Below are positions 41,920 through 43,775 of a DNA stretch of 43,775 nt, one piece after another. Below the pieces are notes generated by a model, which was not told the origin of the DNA, ran no database searches, and saw nothing but the letters and a program-made list of their open reading frames with translations. The DNA lies in assembly GCA_023701245.1 (NCBI GenBank), contig JAMPXK010000017.1, positions 1 to 43,775 of the forward strand. The letters are read 5' to 3'. The position numbers and the translations under genes are program-made. Position 1 is the first letter of the stretch. Each line of letters starts with the position of its first letter. Source of the DNA: Elusimicrobiales bacterium (GTDB lineage Bacteria; Elusimicrobiota; Elusimicrobia; Elusimicrobiales; UBA9959).

Positions 41920-42174
41920 ATGATGACCGATAAGCTGGCCGCCGCGCGCGCCAAGATAGACGCGCTGGACAGGAAGATCTCCGCGCTCCTTTCGCGGCGT
42001 TTCGCGCTGGCGCAGCCGCTGGCGGCGCTCAAGAGCCGCGTAAAGGACCCCGCGCGGGAAAAAGCCGTCCTGAAGAACGCCGAGAAGTCAGGGGAAAAAC
42101 GTTTTTCCCCCGCCACCCGCGGCGTCTTCGCGGAGATCATACGTCAGTCCACGCTGCTGCAGGGAAAAAAATGA
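41920..42174 (+). CDS. Chorismate mutase, AroQ type
   Basis: An 84-residue all-helical chorismate mutase converting chorismate to prephenate. The pattern ARAKIDALDRKISALLSRRF, LAQPLAALKSR, DPAREKAVLKN and FAEIIRQST gives the active-site Arg/Lys/Asp set of the AroQ fold. Stand-alone and short, as in many Gram-positive and deep-branching bacteria. Its stop overlaps the DAHP synthase ATG (ATGA), so the first committed enzyme and the branch enzyme are coupled. The start could be the second ATG at 41923. Confidence 0.87.
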   Translation: MMTDKLAAARAKIDALDRKISALLSRRFALAQPLAALKSRVKDPAREKAVLKNAEKSGEKRFSPATRGVFAEIIRQSTLLQGKK

Positions 42175-43160
42175 AGATCCACCTGAAGAAAGGCGCCGGC
42201 AAAGAGGCCGGCCGCGCGCTGCGGCGCTCGCTGGCCGCGGCCCTGCCCGGCTGCCGCTTCCTTGCGTTCCCCGGCGGCCTGGAAGTCCGGCCGCCCAGCC
42301 CGGAACGCGCCGCCGACTTCGCCCCCCGCGTGGAGAACATGCCGGGCGTGGCCCGCGTCTCTTTTTCCGACGAGGAGCTCTGCCCGCTGGCCTGCGCCCG
42401 CGGCGGCAAGCTCTTTTCCCGCCCCCTGGATTTTTCCGGGGGCCGCAAGGTCTTCATAGCCGGGCCCTGCGCCGTGGAGGACGAAAAACTTTACCTGGCG
42501 TCGGCCGTCGCCCTTAAGGCCGCCGGCGCCCACGCGCTGCGAGCCGCCCTCTTCAAGCCCCGTTCCTCGCCCTACGCCTTCCAGGGGATAGGCTGGCCCG
42601 GCCTGGGAATCATCGCCCGCGCGAAAAAGCTTACCGGCCTGCCGCTGGTCACCGAGGCCACCGATACCCGGCAGGTGCAGCGGCTGGCGGCGGTCTGCGA
42701 TGTTCTCCAGGTAGGCGCGCGCAACATGCGCAACTATGAACTCCTGAAGGAGACCGCCCGTTCCGGGCGGACCGTGCTGCTCAAGCGCGGCATGCGCGCC
42801 ACCCTGCGCGAATGGCTGCTCTCCGCGGAATACCTGCTGCGCCACGGCGCCAGGAAACTGATCCTCTGCGAGCGCGGCGACGCCCTGAACCTGCCCGGCG
42901 CCCCCCTGCTGGACCTGGCGCTTATGGCGGCCGCCCGCAAAGCCACCGGCCTGCCGGTCCTGGCCGACCCCAGCCACGCCTCCCGCGACCGGGAGATAGC
43001 GGCGGCCCTGGCGGCCAAGGCCCTGAAGGCCGGCGCTGACGGCCTGCTGATAGAGGCCAGCCTGGACCCGGCCCGCGCCCGGGTGGACGGCCGCCAGACC
43101 GTCACCGTAGAGACCTTCGGCGCCCTGGCTGGGAAATTCCGGTGCAAGCCCCGCGGGTAA
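42171..43160 (+). CDS. aroF: 3-deoxy-7-phosphoheptulonate (DAHP) synthase, type I-beta
   Basis: A 329-residue enzyme condensing PEP and erythrose-4-phosphate, the entry step to the shikimate pathway. A short N-terminal ferredoxin-like domain (about 1-80) precedes the barrel, as in Thermotoga-type I-beta enzymes, where it binds Phe/Tyr for feedback. Barrel motifs are IAGPCAVEDEK, RAALFKPRSSPYAFQGIG, VGARNMRNYELLKE, VLLKRGM and LADPSHASRDRE, which carry the PEP, phosphate and metal ligands. Coupled by ATGA to chorismate mutase; in related organisms the mutase can regulate the synthase. aroE starts within its last codons. Confidence 0.93.
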   Translation: MKIHLKKGAGKEAGRALRRSLAAALPGCRFLAFPGGLEVRPPSPERAADFAPRVENMPGVARVSFSDEELCPLACARGGKLFSRPLDFSGGRKVFIAGPCAVEDEKLYLASAVALKAAGAHALRAALFKPRSSPYAFQGIGWPGLGIIARAKKLTGLPLVTEATDTRQVQRLAAVCDVLQVGARNMRNYELLKETARSGRTVLLKRGMRATLREWLLSAEYLLRHGARKLILCERGDALNLPGAPLLDLALMAAARKATGLPVLADPSHASRDREIAAALAAKALKAGADGLLIEASLDPARARVDGRQTVTVETFGALAGKFRCKPRG

Positions 43161-43775
43161 AGGCCGGCCTCTTCGGCCGGCCCCTCTCCAGATCCCTCTC
43201 CCCAGAGATCTTCGGCATCTTCGCGCGCCTGACCGGCACGGAGATCGCCTACGAGCTGCGCGACGTGCCGCGGGAAGAATTGAAGCACGCGCTGGACGCG
43301 GCGCAGGCGGAAGGCTGGGCCGGCTTCAACGTCACCACCCCCTACAAGACGGAGGTCTGCAAACTGCTCACCCTCTCCGACCCGGCCGCCAAGGCCTCCG
43401 GCGCGGTCAACTCCGTGCGTTTCGGCAAGACCGGCCTGGAGGGGTTCAACACCGACGCGCGCGCCCTCCTGCAGGCTTTGGAGGAACTCGGTTTCGAAGC
43501 GGCCGGCAGGAGCGCCGCAATATTCGGAGCCGGCGGGGCCGCCGCCTCCGCCGGCTGGGCGCTGGGACGCTCCCGCGCGGCCGCGGTCACGTTCTGCGCC
43601 AGGAACGGCGCGGCGGCCAAAGCCCTGGCCGCCAGGCTGGGCAGCGCTTTCCCAGGCACCGTTTTTTCCTGCGCGCCCTTCGAGGCCCCTGCCGGAACGC
43701 CGGCCATCCTGGTGAACGCCACGCCGCTGGGCATGTACGCCCCCGGCCGCCCCCCCTGCGCGCCGGCGCGCGGCA
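43142..43775 (+). CDS. aroE: Shikimate dehydrogenase, 3' end beyond the window
   Basis: An open frame from a GTG at 43142 to the window edge (211 codons, no stop). Motifs are AGLFGRPLSRSLSPEIF (substrate serines), GFNVTTPYK (catalytic Lys), SGAVNSV, GFNTDARA (catalytic Asp), FGAGGAAASAG (NADP loop) and LVNATPLGM. It reduces 3-dehydroshikimate to shikimate. GTG is the best available start; it overlaps the DAHP synthase 3' end by 19 bases, with GGAAA upstream. About three quarters of the usual length (about 270) is present. Confidence 0.92.
   Translation, partial: MQAPRVKAGLFGRPLSRSLSPEIFGIFARLTGTEIAYELRDVPREELKHALDAAQAEGWAGFNVTTPYKTEVCKLLTLSDPAAKASGAVNSVRFGKTGLEGFNTDARALLQALEELGFEAAGRSAAIFGAGGAAASAGWALGRSRAAAVTFCARNGAAAKALAARLGSAFPGTVFSCAPFEAPAGTPAILVNATPLGMYAPGRPPCAPARG

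Overview
The window is about 44 kb of GC-rich, gene-dense bacterial chromosome. Gram-negative envelope genes are present: an apolipoprotein N-acyltransferase, an outer-membrane barrel and an L,D-transpeptidase. There are many signal-peptide proteins, two clostripain-like proteases, and a small secreted protein with a YYPAPYGGY / VGIGT...KLDV segment. I infer a member of the Elusimicrobiota or a close relative. That placement rests on gene style alone; there is no rRNA in the window. I found no tRNA, rRNA, CRISPR array, prophage or transposase gene.

Layout. Positions 1-7.2 kb hold a secretome island: a C11 protease (minus strand), then five secreted proteins (plus strand) that share modules with one another, interrupted by one HTH regulator. 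Positions 7.2-12.4 kb are housekeeping genes (secA, lnt and a histone-deacetylase-like hydrolase). Positions 12.5-15.2 kb hold small membrane and envelope proteins, including a zinc-ribbon/HEAGH membrane protein. Positions 15.3-21.9 kb hold trmL and a coupled minus-strand operon: M3 peptidase, flippase-like protein, glycosyltransferase, asnB. Positions 22-27.7 kb hold the second C11 protease, three lineage-type surface or secreted proteins, udk and an L,D-transpeptidase. Positions 27.8-29.8 kb hold the two-gene radical SAM / DUF4130 'DNA metabolism' pair. Positions 29.8-34.8 kb hold a purine permease, an orphan CpaB-like domain protein, coaD, a WG-repeat protein and a TPR-like protein. Positions 35-41.8 kb hold a four-domain S1 protein, a split methionine synthase, tatD and prfB. 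From 41.9 kb to the end lies an aromatic-amino-acid operon (chorismate mutase, DAHP synthase, aroE cut by the window edge).

The most interesting signals are non-coding or modular. (1) Two copies of a self-contained minus-strand small RNA gene at about 33.84-33.92 and 36.22-36.30 kb. Each has a TTGACA-N16-TATAAT-type promoter, a predicted start on the first base of a 9-bp stem, an identical loop, a compensatory stem change and a U-rich terminator tail. (2) Three large cruciform repeats (9.6, 15.7 and 40.5 kb) with perfect or near-perfect terminal inverted repeats and internal hairpins whose stems differ but still pair. (3) A recurring promoter layout in which a -10 box puts transcription start 0-3 nt from the ATG of at least seven genes, suggesting many leaderless mRNAs. 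(4) A four-cysteine secreted module, C-x9-C-x3-C-x(20-23)-C, present four times in three proteins. (5) GGGCCTA-type sites, in one place in strict 8-bp register, in front of both clostripain genes and of a third secreted protein, suggesting a regulon.

All coordinates and motif matches were read by eye. Family assignments come from recognised motifs, not from searches.
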